In this document: positions 7,195 through 14,062 of the stretch, one piece after another
How positions within the stretch are numbered: the first letter of the stretch is position 1
How the letters are laid out: the number at the start of each line of letters is the position of its first letter
DNA from: Methylophaga sp.
GTDB lineage: Bacteria; Pseudomonadota; Gammaproteobacteria; Nitrosococcales; Methylophagaceae
Length of the DNA: 14,062 bases
NCBI RefSeq assembly: GCF_030651745.1
Contig: NZ_JAUSCC010000114.1
Location: 1 to 14,062 of the forward strand
Direction of reading: 5' to 3'
Notes under the pieces: model-generated
What the model saw: the letters and a program-made list of their open reading frames with translations, nothing else
What the model was told of the DNA's origin: nothing
Databases searched by the model: none
Program-made: the position numbers and the translations under genes

Positions 7195-8241
7195 TTATGG
7201 AGCGGGATTGGGAATCGCTTTATGGATATCTTCAATCGTTGTAACAACTTCATTGGAAAGCGTTAATTGCTCACTAGTGATATTGGCATGCAATTGCTGC
7301 ATATTAGTCGCACCAATGATAGTTGCAGCAACAAAAGGTCGACTATTCACATAGGCCAGTGCCATTTGCGCAGGATCCAGTTGATGTTGTTTCGCTAAAT
7401 CCACATAAGCTTGGGTTGCTTTAACTGCTTGCGGATTGCTGTAACGGGCATAGTGAGGCCACAAACTCATTCTGGCTGTGGCAGGAGCATCATTTTTTAG
7501 ATACTTACCCGTTAATACACCAAACCCCAGTGGAGAATATGCCAATAATGGTACGTTCTCTCGATAGCTGATTTCTGCACAGCCAATCTCATAGCTGCGA
7601 TTTAACAAACTATATGGATTTTGCACGGATGCTATCAGCGGTAAACTCATCGCTTTAGCCACCGAAATAAATTGCATCAATCCCCAGGGCGTTTCATTGG
7701 ATAAACCGATGTAGCGAATTTTGCCGGCTTGGATCTGCTTTTCCAGTGCCTGCAAAGTTTCAATCACCGGCGTCATAGTATGCTCATCAGGATCTGGCTG
7801 ATAGCCTAATTTGCCAAAATAATTAGTTTGTCGCTCCGGCCAATGTAATTGATATAAATCCAGGTAATCGGTTTGCAAACGTTGCAAGCTGTTATCTAAC
7901 GCTTCGCTGATATTTTTATCATCAAATCGTGATTTACCCTGACGGATATGCCCCACCCAATCAGCACCAGGCCCGGCAATTTTACTGGCAAGTACAAGAT
8001 CATCACGACGACCACGTTTGGCTAGCCAGTTACCAATAATTGCTTCAGTGGCACCATAAGTTTCAGCTTTTGGAGGAATCGCATACAGCTCAGCTGTATC
8101 AATGAAGTTAATACCCTGTGCTATAGCGTAATCCAGCTGTTCAAAAGCTTCCTGCTGTGTGTTCTGCTCGCCATAGGTCATGGTGCCGAGACAAATCTGG
8201 CTGACAGTTAAATCGCTATTACCAAGGGTATTGAATTGCAT
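7195..8241 (-). CDS. tas: Aldo/keto reductase, Tas-like
   Basis: This is an NADPH-dependent aldo/keto reductase of 348 residues, closely resembling E. coli Tas (346 residues) along its whole length. Shared segments include GTMTYGEQN, the NWLAKRG region, TDYLDLYQLHWP, NPYSLLNRS and LGFGVLTGKYL. The catalytic tetrad of the family is complete: Asp48, Tyr53, Lys87 and His133. The ATG is preceded by AGGA eight bases upstream. The physiological substrate of Tas is not established; in E. coli the gene was found as a suppressor of starvation-induced tyrosine auxotrophy. It sits alone between the c-di-GMP gene and the tRNA-Pro terminator, so it probably has its own promoter in the short region just before it, which I could not define. 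Confidence 0.88.
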   Translation of the reverse strand: MQFNTLGNSDLTVSQICLGTMTYGEQNTQQEAFEQLDYAIAQGINFIDTAELYAIPPKAETYGATEAIIGNWLAKRGRRDDLVLASKIAGPGADWVGHIRQGKSRFDDKNISEALDNSLQRLQTDYLDLYQLHWPERQTNYFGKLGYQPDPDEHTMTPVIETLQALEKQIQAGKIRYIGLSNETPWGLMQFISVAKAMSLPLIASVQNPYSLLNRSYEIGCAEISYRENVPLLAYSPLGFGVLTGKYLKNDAPATARMSLWPHYARYSNPQAVKATQAYVDLAKQHQLDPAQMALAYVNSRPFVAATIIGATNMQQLHANITSEQLTLSNEVVTTIEDIHKAIPNPAP

Positions 8242-8277
8242 AATGGGATCCTGAGATTTTCAAACGGCAGAAACAAA

Positions 8278-8300
8278 ACAACGCCCATTAAGAGCGTTGT
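8278..8300 (-). terminator. Intrinsic terminator of tRNA-Pro
   Basis: On the minus strand ACAACGCTC pairs with GGGCGTTGT (one U-G wobble) around a five-base loop, followed at once by TTTTGTTT. This is a standard Rho-independent terminator. It ends 21 bases past the tRNA-Pro 3' end and separates that transcript from the aldo/keto reductase gene. Confidence 0.85.
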
Positions 8301-8320
8301 GATGATATTAAAGTTGCGTA

Positions 8321-8397
8321 TGGTCGGGACAACAGGATTTGAACCTGTGACCCCTTGCCCCCCAGGCAAGTGCGCTACCAGGCTGCGCCATGCCCCG
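8321..8397 (-). tRNA. tRNA-Pro (anticodon GGG)
   Basis: This is a 77-nucleotide tRNA with encoded CCA. The acceptor stem CGGGGCA pairs with TGTCCCG (one G-U wobble). The anticodon stem CTTGC/GCAAG holds the loop CTGGGGG, giving anticodon GGG followed by G37, which reads CCC and CCU proline codons. The D arm (GCGCAGCCTGGTAGCGC) and T arm (GGTTCAAATCC) are intact and match E. coli tRNA-Pro(GGG) well. It lies 31 bases after the merR gene, a conserved position in gammaproteobacteria. tRNA genes can serve as phage attachment sites, but no element or duplicated 3' end is seen here. Confidence 0.97.
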
Positions 8398-8417
8398 ACA
8401 AGCAACAAAACAGTGAA

Positions 8418-8446
8418 ATTATAGCGTATTAAGCCAGAATCGTACG
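8418..8446 (-). promoter_or_regulatory. Likely tRNA-Pro promoter
   Basis: A consensus -10, TATAAT, is at 8423-8418 on the minus strand, in the gap between the merR stop and the tRNA. A start about seven bases downstream would give a leader of some 14 bases before the tRNA. The -35 region lies inside the end of merR and matches poorly (for example TTCGTA with a long 19-base spacer), so transcription may also enter from ihfA-merR. Confidence 0.5.
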
Positions 8447-8791
8447 AATTTGTTCCAACTCTTTCAGCATTTCATCAATCAGATGTTTGCGGTTTTCATC
8501 GCTATGAGCTGCTTCGGGTTTATGTTCGGTTTCCAGTTGTTGGCGTGCACCGCCAATGGTAAAACCTTGTTCATAAAGCAGACCACGAATCTCACGGATC
8601 AAAACCACATCATGGCGTTGGTAATAACGACGGTTACCTCGACGTTTTACCGGTTTAAGCTGGGTAAATTCCTGTTCCCAGTAGCGTAAAACATGAGGTT
8701 TTACTCCACATAACTCACTCACTTCACCGATGGTAAAGTAGCGTTTACCAGGAATCGCCGGTAATTCGTTGTTGTTACTCGCCTCGAGCAT
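8429..8791 (-). CDS. MerR-family transcriptional regulator
   Basis: This 120-residue protein has an N-terminal MerR winged helix-turn-helix at about residues 17-85: [22 protein letters not shown], then a wing with [18 protein letters not shown] short helical C-terminal part, [13 protein letters not shown], probably makes the dimer coiled coil. There is no cysteine cluster or ligand-binding domain, so it does not look like a metal or drug sensor. The same small MerR gene follows ihfA in many gammaproteobacteria; its target is, to my knowledge, not established. Its start overlaps the end of ihfA by 17 bases, so the two are very likely translationally coupled in one transcript. The ribosome site is weak (AAGGGTGG, a little far from the ATG). 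Confidence 0.88.
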   Translation of the reverse strand: MLEASNNNELPAIPGKRYFTIGEVSELCGVKPHVLRYWEQEFTQLKPVKRRGNRRYYQRHDVVLIREIRGLLYEQGFTIGGARQQLETEHKPEAAHSDENRKHLIDEMLKELEQIRTILA

Positions 8792-9071
8792 AACTGTCCA
8801 CCCTTGCTTTCAGTTTTTGGCCAGGACGGAAAGTAACGACACGACGGGCGGTGATTGGAATTTCTTCACCCGTTTTCGGGTTACGGCCAGGCCGTTCATT
8901 TTTGTCGCGCAGTTCAAAATTACCAAATCCAGAAAGCTTAACCTGATCACCTTCTTCAAGTGCGCCACGGATTTCTTCAAAGAACATTTCGACCAGCTCT
9001 TTTGCTTCGCGTTTATTAAAACCCAACTCTTCATAAAGTTGTTCAGTCATATCGGCTTTTGTGAGTGCCAT
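8775..9071 (-). CDS. ihfA: Integration host factor subunit alpha
   Basis: IHF alpha pairs with IHF beta (not in this window) to bind and sharply bend DNA at specific sites, shaping the nucleoid and assisting recombination, replication and sigma54 promoters. The 98-residue length is typical. The N-terminus [17 protein letters not shown], the core [13 protein letters not shown] and the DNA-binding arm [14 protein letters not shown] with its intercalating proline are all present. The ATG has an AGAGG site about eight bases upstream. It follows pheT by 32 bases and overlaps merR, so it is the distal part of the pheST operon, as in E. coli where pheT and ihfA are also adjacent. Confidence 0.97.
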   Translation of the reverse strand: MALTKADMTEQLYEELGFNKREAKELVEMFFEEIRGALEEGDQVKLSGFGNFELRDKNERPGRNPKTGEEIPITARRVVTFRPGQKLKARVDSYARGE

Positions 9072-9103
9072 TCTTTACCTCTATTCTTATTATTGAACCG
9101 ACG

Positions 9104-11479
9104 TTAGGTTCTGACCACTGCACCCAACTCACTTTGCAGTTTGTTGGTTATTTGCAGCATTAATGCATCGACTTCATCGTCGGTCATGGTTCGCTCACCA
9201 TGCTGGAGATGGAAGGCGACTGCAATACTCTTCTTGCCAAGCTCGACACCATCTCCAGAATAAACGTCAAACAATTGAATTGACTTAAGAATATCAGACT
9301 CAATGCCTTTCAGGCAATGCTCAATTTCAAAGGCCACAATCGAATTGTCGACGACTAAAGCGAGATCTCTGCGAATGGCAGGATAACGTGACAAAGCGGT
9401 AAATTTTGGAATGGCGGATTGCAAACAAACCGTTAACGCCAATTCAAAAACATACGCTTTACCAGTAAAGCCTAATGGCTTATTCAGTTTTGGATGTAAG
9501 GCACCGATCCAACCCACAGCTTTTCCATCTTGATAGATGCGCGCGGATTGGCCTGGGTGTAAAGCTGGATGAGCTTCGACACGATATTCAACGCTACCAT
9601 TACCTAAGGCTAATAACGCTTCAACATCGGCTTTAACATCAAAAAAATCAACCTTACGGTTTGTTTCAGACCATTGTTCTGGTTTTAAATCACCGTAAAC
9701 CAGACCACCAATACATTGCTGTTGGTCAATATTGGCTAGTTCACCACGAAAGACTCGTCCAACCTCAAACAAGCGCACCCGCTCCTGCTGGCGATTCAGG
9801 TTATAAACCATCGCCTGGACTAAACCAGGCCACAATGAATGCCGCATGACTGATAAATCAGCCGAAATCGGATTGGCTAACTTGATAGGTTCAGCTTCAC
9901 TATCAGCGAAGTGTTTTTGTAATGTTGGATCAACAAAGCTGTAGGTAATAGCTTCAAAATAACCACGATCTACCAATAAATTTTGTAAGCGCTCGGTCGC
10001 CAATTGTTTTTCGGAAATTGCGCCGGGTAATACACTGATTTCAGGGCGGGTTTGCGGCAAACGATCATAGCCATACAGACGTCCCAATTCTTCAATCAAA
10101 TCTACTTCGATATTAATATCAAACCGGAAACTTGGCACAATAACCAGCCAGCCATCTCTAACTTGCGTAACTTCCAGCCCCAACCGTGTCAGTTGTTCTT
10201 CAACTTCAGCAGCTTCCAGCTCAATTCCCAATACGCGTTTAATACGATTTGCACGTAGTAGGATTTGTGGCGTTTCTGGTAATGCACTTTCTTCACTGAC
10301 CACAGTAAGTGGGCCTGCCTGACCACCGACAATCTCCAAAATCAAGCTGGTGGCACGTTGCATTGCTTGTTGTGCCAATTCGGGATCAACACCACGCTCA
10401 AACCGATGAGATGAATCAGTATGCAATCCATAACTTCTAGCTTGACCGGCGATAGCATCCGGCGCAAAAAAAGCCGCTTCAAGGAACAATGTATTTGTAG
10501 CAGAATCCACTGCTGACGCTTCACCGCCCATAATGCCTGCCAGTGCCAAGGGTCCAGATGCGTCGGCAATAATCAGCGTTTGTTCAGCAATCTCAACTTC
10601 CTGACCATCCAACAAAGTTAGTTTTTCATTGGCTTTGGCAAAACGCACGGTAATGGACTGCTGTAATTTTTGCAGATCAAAAGCATGCATTGGCTGACCA
10701 AGTTCAAGCATCACATAATTGGTGATATCGACAACTGGACTGATACTACGCAAGCCACTACGACGCAGTTTTTCCTGCATCCACAATGGGGTTTTAGCAT
10801 TTGGATTAATATTCTCAATCACCCGGCCAATATAATTCGGACAGGCTTGTGTAGCTTCAACTGAAACCGGAAATGCTGTCTGAATAGTCGCAGCGACATC
10901 GTTAATCATGACCGGAGTCAGATTGGTGCGACTAATCACACCCAGTTCACGGGCAATACCGGCAACCCCAAGGCAATCACTGCGATTAGGCGTTAAGTCA
11001 ACTTCGATAGTGAAATCATTTAATGCCAGGTAATCACGGATGTCCTTACCAACTGGAGCGTCTCCCGATAACTCCAGCAGACCTTCAGAGGATTCTGCCA
11101 AGCCAAGTTCTTTAGCCGAACACAACATGCCAAATGAAGGCTCACCGCGCAGTTTGGCTTGTTTGATTTTGAAATCACCTGGCAACACAGCACCGATAAC
11201 AGCAACTGGAATTTTCAAACCCTCTCGAACATTGCTGGCACCACAAACAATGTGCAGTAATTCATCAGCAGCAACATCCACTTCACAAACCCGCAATTTG
11301 TCGGCATCCGGATGCGGGACAACTGATTTCACTTGACCAACCAATACGCCGGAAAAATCACCGGCAACCGGCGAAACAGAATCAACTTCCAAACCCGCTT
11401 GAGTCAGTTTCTCGGCAATCACCTGCACGTCAAAATCAGGATTTACCCATTCACGTAGCCAATTTTCGCTTAATTTCAT
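9104..11479 (-). CDS. pheT: Phenylalanyl-tRNA synthetase beta subunit
   Basis: PheT forms the alpha2-beta2 phenylalanyl-tRNA synthetase with PheS; it binds tRNA-Phe and edits mischarged Tyr-tRNA-Phe. The 791 residues (E. coli about 795) show the usual order. An EMAP/OB tRNA-binding domain is at about 40-150. The B3/B4 editing region follows at about 210-390, with QPMHAFDLQKL, GIMGGEAS and SSHRFERGVDP. Next come B5 (about 400-475, with EELGRLYGYDRLP) and the catalytic-like region. The C-terminus is a ferredoxin-like anticodon-binding domain beginning near FTALSRYPAIRRDLALVVD. The ATG has AGGAAG six bases upstream and starts 15 bases after the pheS stop, so the subunits are co-translated in one operon. 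Confidence 0.97.
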   Translation of the reverse strand: MKLSENWLREWVNPDFDVQVIAEKLTQAGLEVDSVSPVAGDFSGVLVGQVKSVVPHPDADKLRVCEVDVAADELLHIVCGASNVREGLKIPVAVIGAVLPGDFKIKQAKLRGEPSFGMLCSAKELGLAESSEGLLELSGDAPVGKDIRDYLALNDFTIEVDLTPNRSDCLGVAGIARELGVISRTNLTPVMINDVAATIQTAFPVSVEATQACPNYIGRVIENINPNAKTPLWMQEKLRRSGLRSISPVVDITNYVMLELGQPMHAFDLQKLQQSITVRFAKANEKLTLLDGQEVEIAEQTLIIADASGPLALAGIMGGEASAVDSATNTLFLEAAFFAPDAIAGQARSYGLHTDSSHRFERGVDPELAQQAMQRATSLILEIVGGQAGPLTVVSEESALPETPQILLRANRIKRVLGIELEAAEVEEQLTRLGLEVTQVRDGWLVIVPSFRFDINIEVDLIEELGRLYGYDRLPQTRPEISVLPGAISEKQLATERLQNLLVDRGYFEAITYSFVDPTLQKHFADSEAEPIKLANPISADLSVMRHSLWPGLVQAMVYNLNRQQERVRLFEVGRVFRGELANIDQQQCIGGLVYGDLKPEQWSETNRKVDFFDVKADVEALLALGNGSVEYRVEAHPALHPGQSARIYQDGKAVGWIGALHPKLNKPLGFTGKAYVFELALTVCLQSAIPKFTALSRYPAIRRDLALVVDNSIVAFEIEHCLKGIESDILKSIQLFDVYSGDGVELGKKSIAVAFHLQHGERTMTDDEVDALMLQITNKLQSELGAVVRT

Positions 11480-11494
11480 GGCGAACTTCCTATC

Positions 11495-12550
<1,056 letters not shown>

Positions 12551-12554
12551 TCAA

Positions 12555-12593
12555 TCAGAAATAAAAAAGGGCCGTCATCAACGGCCCTTTCAT
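12555..12593 (-). other. Very short leader-like reading frame over the rplT-pheS hairpin (doubtful)
   Basis: An ATG at 12593 opens a 12-codon frame, MKGPLMTALFYF, ending in TGA. The Leu-Phe-Tyr-Phe ending recalls the Phe-rich pheM leader peptide of E. coli, which controls pheST by attenuation. However, there is no ribosome site before the ATG. The Phe codons are in the T-run of the terminator itself rather than upstream of it, which does not suit classical attenuation. I record it as a candidate only. Confidence 0.12.
12563..12590 (-). terminator. Terminator or attenuator between rplT and pheS
   Basis: On the minus strand AAAGGGCCGT and ACGGCCCTTT form a perfect 10-bp stem with a five-base loop, and the T-run continues for three more bases beyond the stem. 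It must end part of the thrS-infC-rpmI-rplT transcription, or act as an attenuator in front of pheST. In E. coli pheST is controlled at this position by attenuation. No promoter is obvious between this hairpin and pheS, so readthrough seems needed to express pheST. Confidence 0.85.
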
Positions 12594-12609
12594 GTGCAAC
12601 TAATAATGA

Positions 12610-12627
12610 GATTCGCAGAAGCGAACC
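12610..12627 (-). repeat. Upstream hairpin in the rplT-pheS leader
   Basis: On the minus strand GGTTCGC and GCGAATC pair over seven positions (one G-U) with a four-base loop. It lies directly after the rplT stop and 19 bases before the terminator stem. It may protect the rplT 3' end or take part in leader folding; I see no clear sequence that would pair it against the terminator arm. Confidence 0.45.
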
Positions 12628-12633
12628 GGGAGA

Positions 12634-12993
12634 TTAGTTAGCCAAAGCCGCCTTTGCTTTTGCAGCAATAGCAGCAAACGCAGCAGAATCGTGATAAGCA
12701 ATATCTGCCAATACTTTACGATCGATTTGGATAGATGATTTTTTCAGACCATCAATCAAACGGCTGTAAGACATTCCACATTCACGGGCAGCAGCGTTAA
12801 TACGCGCAATCCACAGTGTACGGAATACACGTTTTTTCTGACGACGATCACGGTAAGCATATTGACCGGCTTTAGTAACTGCCTGAACAGCTACACGATA
12901 GACATTCTTGCGACGGCCATAATAACCTTTGGCTTGTGCGATAACTTTTTTATGACGGGCTCTGGCTGTTACACCACGTTTAACTCTAGCCAT
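12634..12993 (-). CDS. rplT: 50S ribosomal protein L20
   Basis: L20 binds 23S rRNA early in 50S assembly. The 119-residue protein is typical in length and strongly basic. The extended N-terminal tail, [29 protein letters not shown], threads into rRNA, and the globular C-terminal part contains [22 protein letters not shown]. An AAGGA site lies about eight bases before the ATG. It follows rpmI by 15 bases. In E. coli L20 represses translation of rpmI-rplT by binding its own messenger; the long-range structure needed for this cannot be judged by eye here. Confidence 0.98.
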   Translation of the reverse strand: MARVKRGVTARARHKKVIAQAKGYYGRRKNVYRVAVQAVTKAGQYAYRDRRQKKRVFRTLWIARINAAARECGMSYSRLIDGLKKSSIQIDRKVLADIAYHDSAAFAAIAAKAKAALAN

Positions 12994-13008
12994 TGGAATA
13001 TTCCTTAA

Positions 13009-13206
13009 TTATAGAAGAGGCAATAATTTGCGGACTGACAAATGATCAGCTTTGCAGATTGTCAGCGTGGAACGCAGTTGGCGTTTCCGCTTAGTGCTTT
13101 TCTTGGTCAGGATATGGCTGGTAAACGCTTGAGCGCGTTTAAATTTTCCGCTACCGGTACGTCTGAAACGCTTCGCCGCACCGCTATGGTTTTTCAATTT
13201 TGGCAT
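13009..13206 (-). CDS. rpmI: 50S ribosomal protein L35
   Basis: L35 is a small, basic component of the large ribosomal subunit. The 65-residue sequence matches the family from end to end: it opens [24 protein letters not shown], has the central [15 protein letters not shown] block, and ends in a short hydrophobic tail. The ATG has a GGAG site six bases upstream. It sits 30 bases after infC and 15 before rplT, the invariant infC-rpmI-rplT order of bacteria. Confidence 0.97.
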   Translation of the reverse strand: MPKLKNHSGAAKRFRRTGSGKFKRAQAFTSHILTKKSTKRKRQLRSTLTICKADHLSVRKLLPLL

Positions 13207-13236
13207 TTGGAACTCCGCATTGTTAATTAATAATAG

Positions 13237-13755
13237 TTATTTTTTATTACTTGGTGCCAAAACCATAATCATCTGCCGACCCTCTTTCTTCGGATGCTGC
13301 TCGATAACCGACAGTTCTTTCAGATCATCAGCTACTCGTTCGAGCAGTTTCAGTCCTAAGTCCTGATGGGCCATCTCACGTCCACGAAAGCGGAGGCTGA
13401 CTTTGGCTTTGTTACCTTCTTCGAGGAAACGTGTCAGGTTGCGTAGTTTTACCTGGTAGTCACCCTCTTCCGTCCCTGGTCGGAATTTTATTTCCTTAAC
13501 CTGTATCTGTTTTTGCTTTTTCTTAGCAATGGCTTTTTGTTTATTAGCCTCAAACACATACTTGCCGTAATCCATAATACGGCACACTGGTGGTTCTGCC
13601 TGAGGGGCAATCTCCACCAAATCCAGCTCGGCTTCTTCCGCTAACTCCAAGGCTCTCGCCAATGAGATAACGCCTAGTTGTTCACCGTTTGCATCGGTTA
13701 CACGAATTTCTTTGGCTGTGATTTCAGAATTCAGCCTTTTTTGATCTGTAGCGAT
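13237..13755 (-). CDS. infC: Translation initiation factor IF-3 (AUC or AUU start)
   Basis: IF-3 binds the 30S subunit, keeps it apart from 50S and rejects non-canonical start codons. The N-domain ([26 protein letters not shown]...), the linker rich in Lys and Gln, and the C-domain ([44 protein letters not shown]) are all present. There is no ATG in the N-terminal region. The first usual start, TTG at 13662, would remove 31 conserved residues. In frame upstream are ATC at 13755 and ATT at 13764. ATC lies nine bases after AGAGG and gives 172 residues, so I prefer it. ATT is the E. coli start codon, but here it directly abuts the AGAGG and overlaps the thrS stop. Either way, such a start lets IF-3 repress its own translation, as known in E. 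coli. Confidence 0.9.
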   Translation of the reverse strand: MATDQKRLNSEITAKEIRVTDANGEQLGVISLARALELAEEAELDLVEIAPQAEPPVCRIMDYGKYVFEANKQKAIAKKKQKQIQVKEIKFRPGTEEGDYQVKLRNLTRFLEEGNKAKVSLRFRGREMAHQDLGLKLLERVADDLKELSVIEQHPKKEGRQMIMVLAPSNKK

Positions 13756-13759
13756 GTTT

Positions 13760-14062
13760 TTAATCCTCTAAAATAATTCGACCGCGGCCAGCAACGTCTT
13801 CTTTAAGCAATGAAACGAAGCTCTCAAGCGACATAGCGCCTAAATCTTCGCCTTTGCGAGTACGTACTGCCACGGCATTTTCTTGTGCTTCGCGATCCCC
13901 AACAACGATCAGATAAGGTACGCGCCGCAATGTGTGCTCGCGTATTTTAAAGCCAATCTTTTCATTTCTCAAGTCCGTATCGGCTCTAAATCCCTGATTT
14001 TTCAATTGTTGGGCAATTTGTTGAACATATTCTGACTGTTTATCGGTAATTCCCATGACCAT
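13760..14062 (-). CDS. thrS: Threonyl-tRNA synthetase, C-terminal part (cut by window edge)
   Basis: Only about the last 100 residues are inside the window. They form the C-terminal anticodon-binding domain of the class IIa (HGTP) type: [21 protein letters not shown], the highly conserved [29 protein letters not shown], and [12 protein letters not shown]. These segments match E. coli ThrS closely. The ATG at the very edge is internal; the true start, with the editing and catalytic domains, lies beyond 14062. The stop codon is four bases before the proposed infC ATC codon, and the infC ribosome site is inside the last thrS codons, so translation of the two is probably coupled. Confidence 0.97.
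   Translation of the reverse strand: MVMGITDKQSEYVQQIAQQLKNQGFRADTDLRNEKIGFKIREHTLRRVPYLIVVGDREAQENAVAVRTRKGEDLGAMSLESFVSLLKEDVAGRGRIILED

Noticed and set aside
8321..8397. tRNA-Pro as an integration site for a mobile element
   Set aside because: No integrase gene, no repeated tRNA 3' end and no unusual genes on either side; the tRNA keeps its conserved place after ihfA-merR.
8208..8424. Open frames on both strands over the tRNA-Pro region
   Set aside because: They run through the tRNA gene and its terminator, have no recognisable protein features and arise from the structured RNA sequence.
12555..12593. A pheM-like Phe leader peptide (MKGPLMTALFYF) before pheS
   Set aside because: No ribosome site is present, and the Phe codons fall in the T-run of the terminator rather than before it, so classical attenuation would not work. 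Kept only as a low-confidence feature.

Overview
The window looks like the chromosome of a halophilic or halotolerant gammaproteobacterium with moderately AT-rich DNA. Two things point there. One is the conserved gammaproteobacterial block thrS-infC-rpmI-rplT-pheS-pheT-ihfA-merR-tRNA-Pro. The other is a complete ectoine operon of the ectABC-ask type with a divergent MarR gene (ectR), an arrangement known from halophilic methylotrophs such as Methylophaga and Methylotuvimicrobium (Methylomicrobium). A Methylophaga-like host is my best guess; it is inferred from layout, not from a database match.

Layout. Positions 1-114 hold a strong palindromic terminator downstream of the ectoine operon. Positions 115-4044 (minus strand) carry ectA, ectB, ectC and a dedicated aspartokinase gene. 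Together they make aspartyl phosphate from aspartate and, with aspartate-semialdehyde dehydrogenase supplied from elsewhere, convert aspartate semialdehyde to ectoine. Positions 4045-4334 are the divergent control region, which holds a site almost identical to the published EctR1 operator laid over a promoter -10 element. Positions 4335-4925 (plus) encode EctR. Its stop codon overlaps that of a convergent 704-residue REC-PAS-GGDEF-EAL cyclic-di-GMP protein (4922-7036, minus). Then come a Tas-like aldo/keto reductase (7195-8241, minus), a terminator, and tRNA-Pro(GGG) (8321-8397, minus).

From 8429 to the window end, all on the minus strand, is the translation and nucleoid block: a MerR-family regulator, IHF alpha, both subunits of phenylalanyl-tRNA synthetase, ribosomal proteins L20 and L35, initiation factor 3 and the C-terminal end of threonyl-tRNA synthetase. 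A strong terminator or attenuator hairpin separates rplT from pheS. infC lacks a normal start codon and most likely begins at AUC (or AUU), as expected for IF3 autoregulation.

I see no insertion sequence, prophage, CRISPR array or clear sign of recent transfer, and nothing I would call a new biological system. The items most worth checking are regulatory: the EctR operator and a nearby outward-facing repeat, intercistronic hairpins in the ect operon, the non-canonical infC start, the rplT-pheS leader, and an inverted repeat in front of the c-di-GMP gene.
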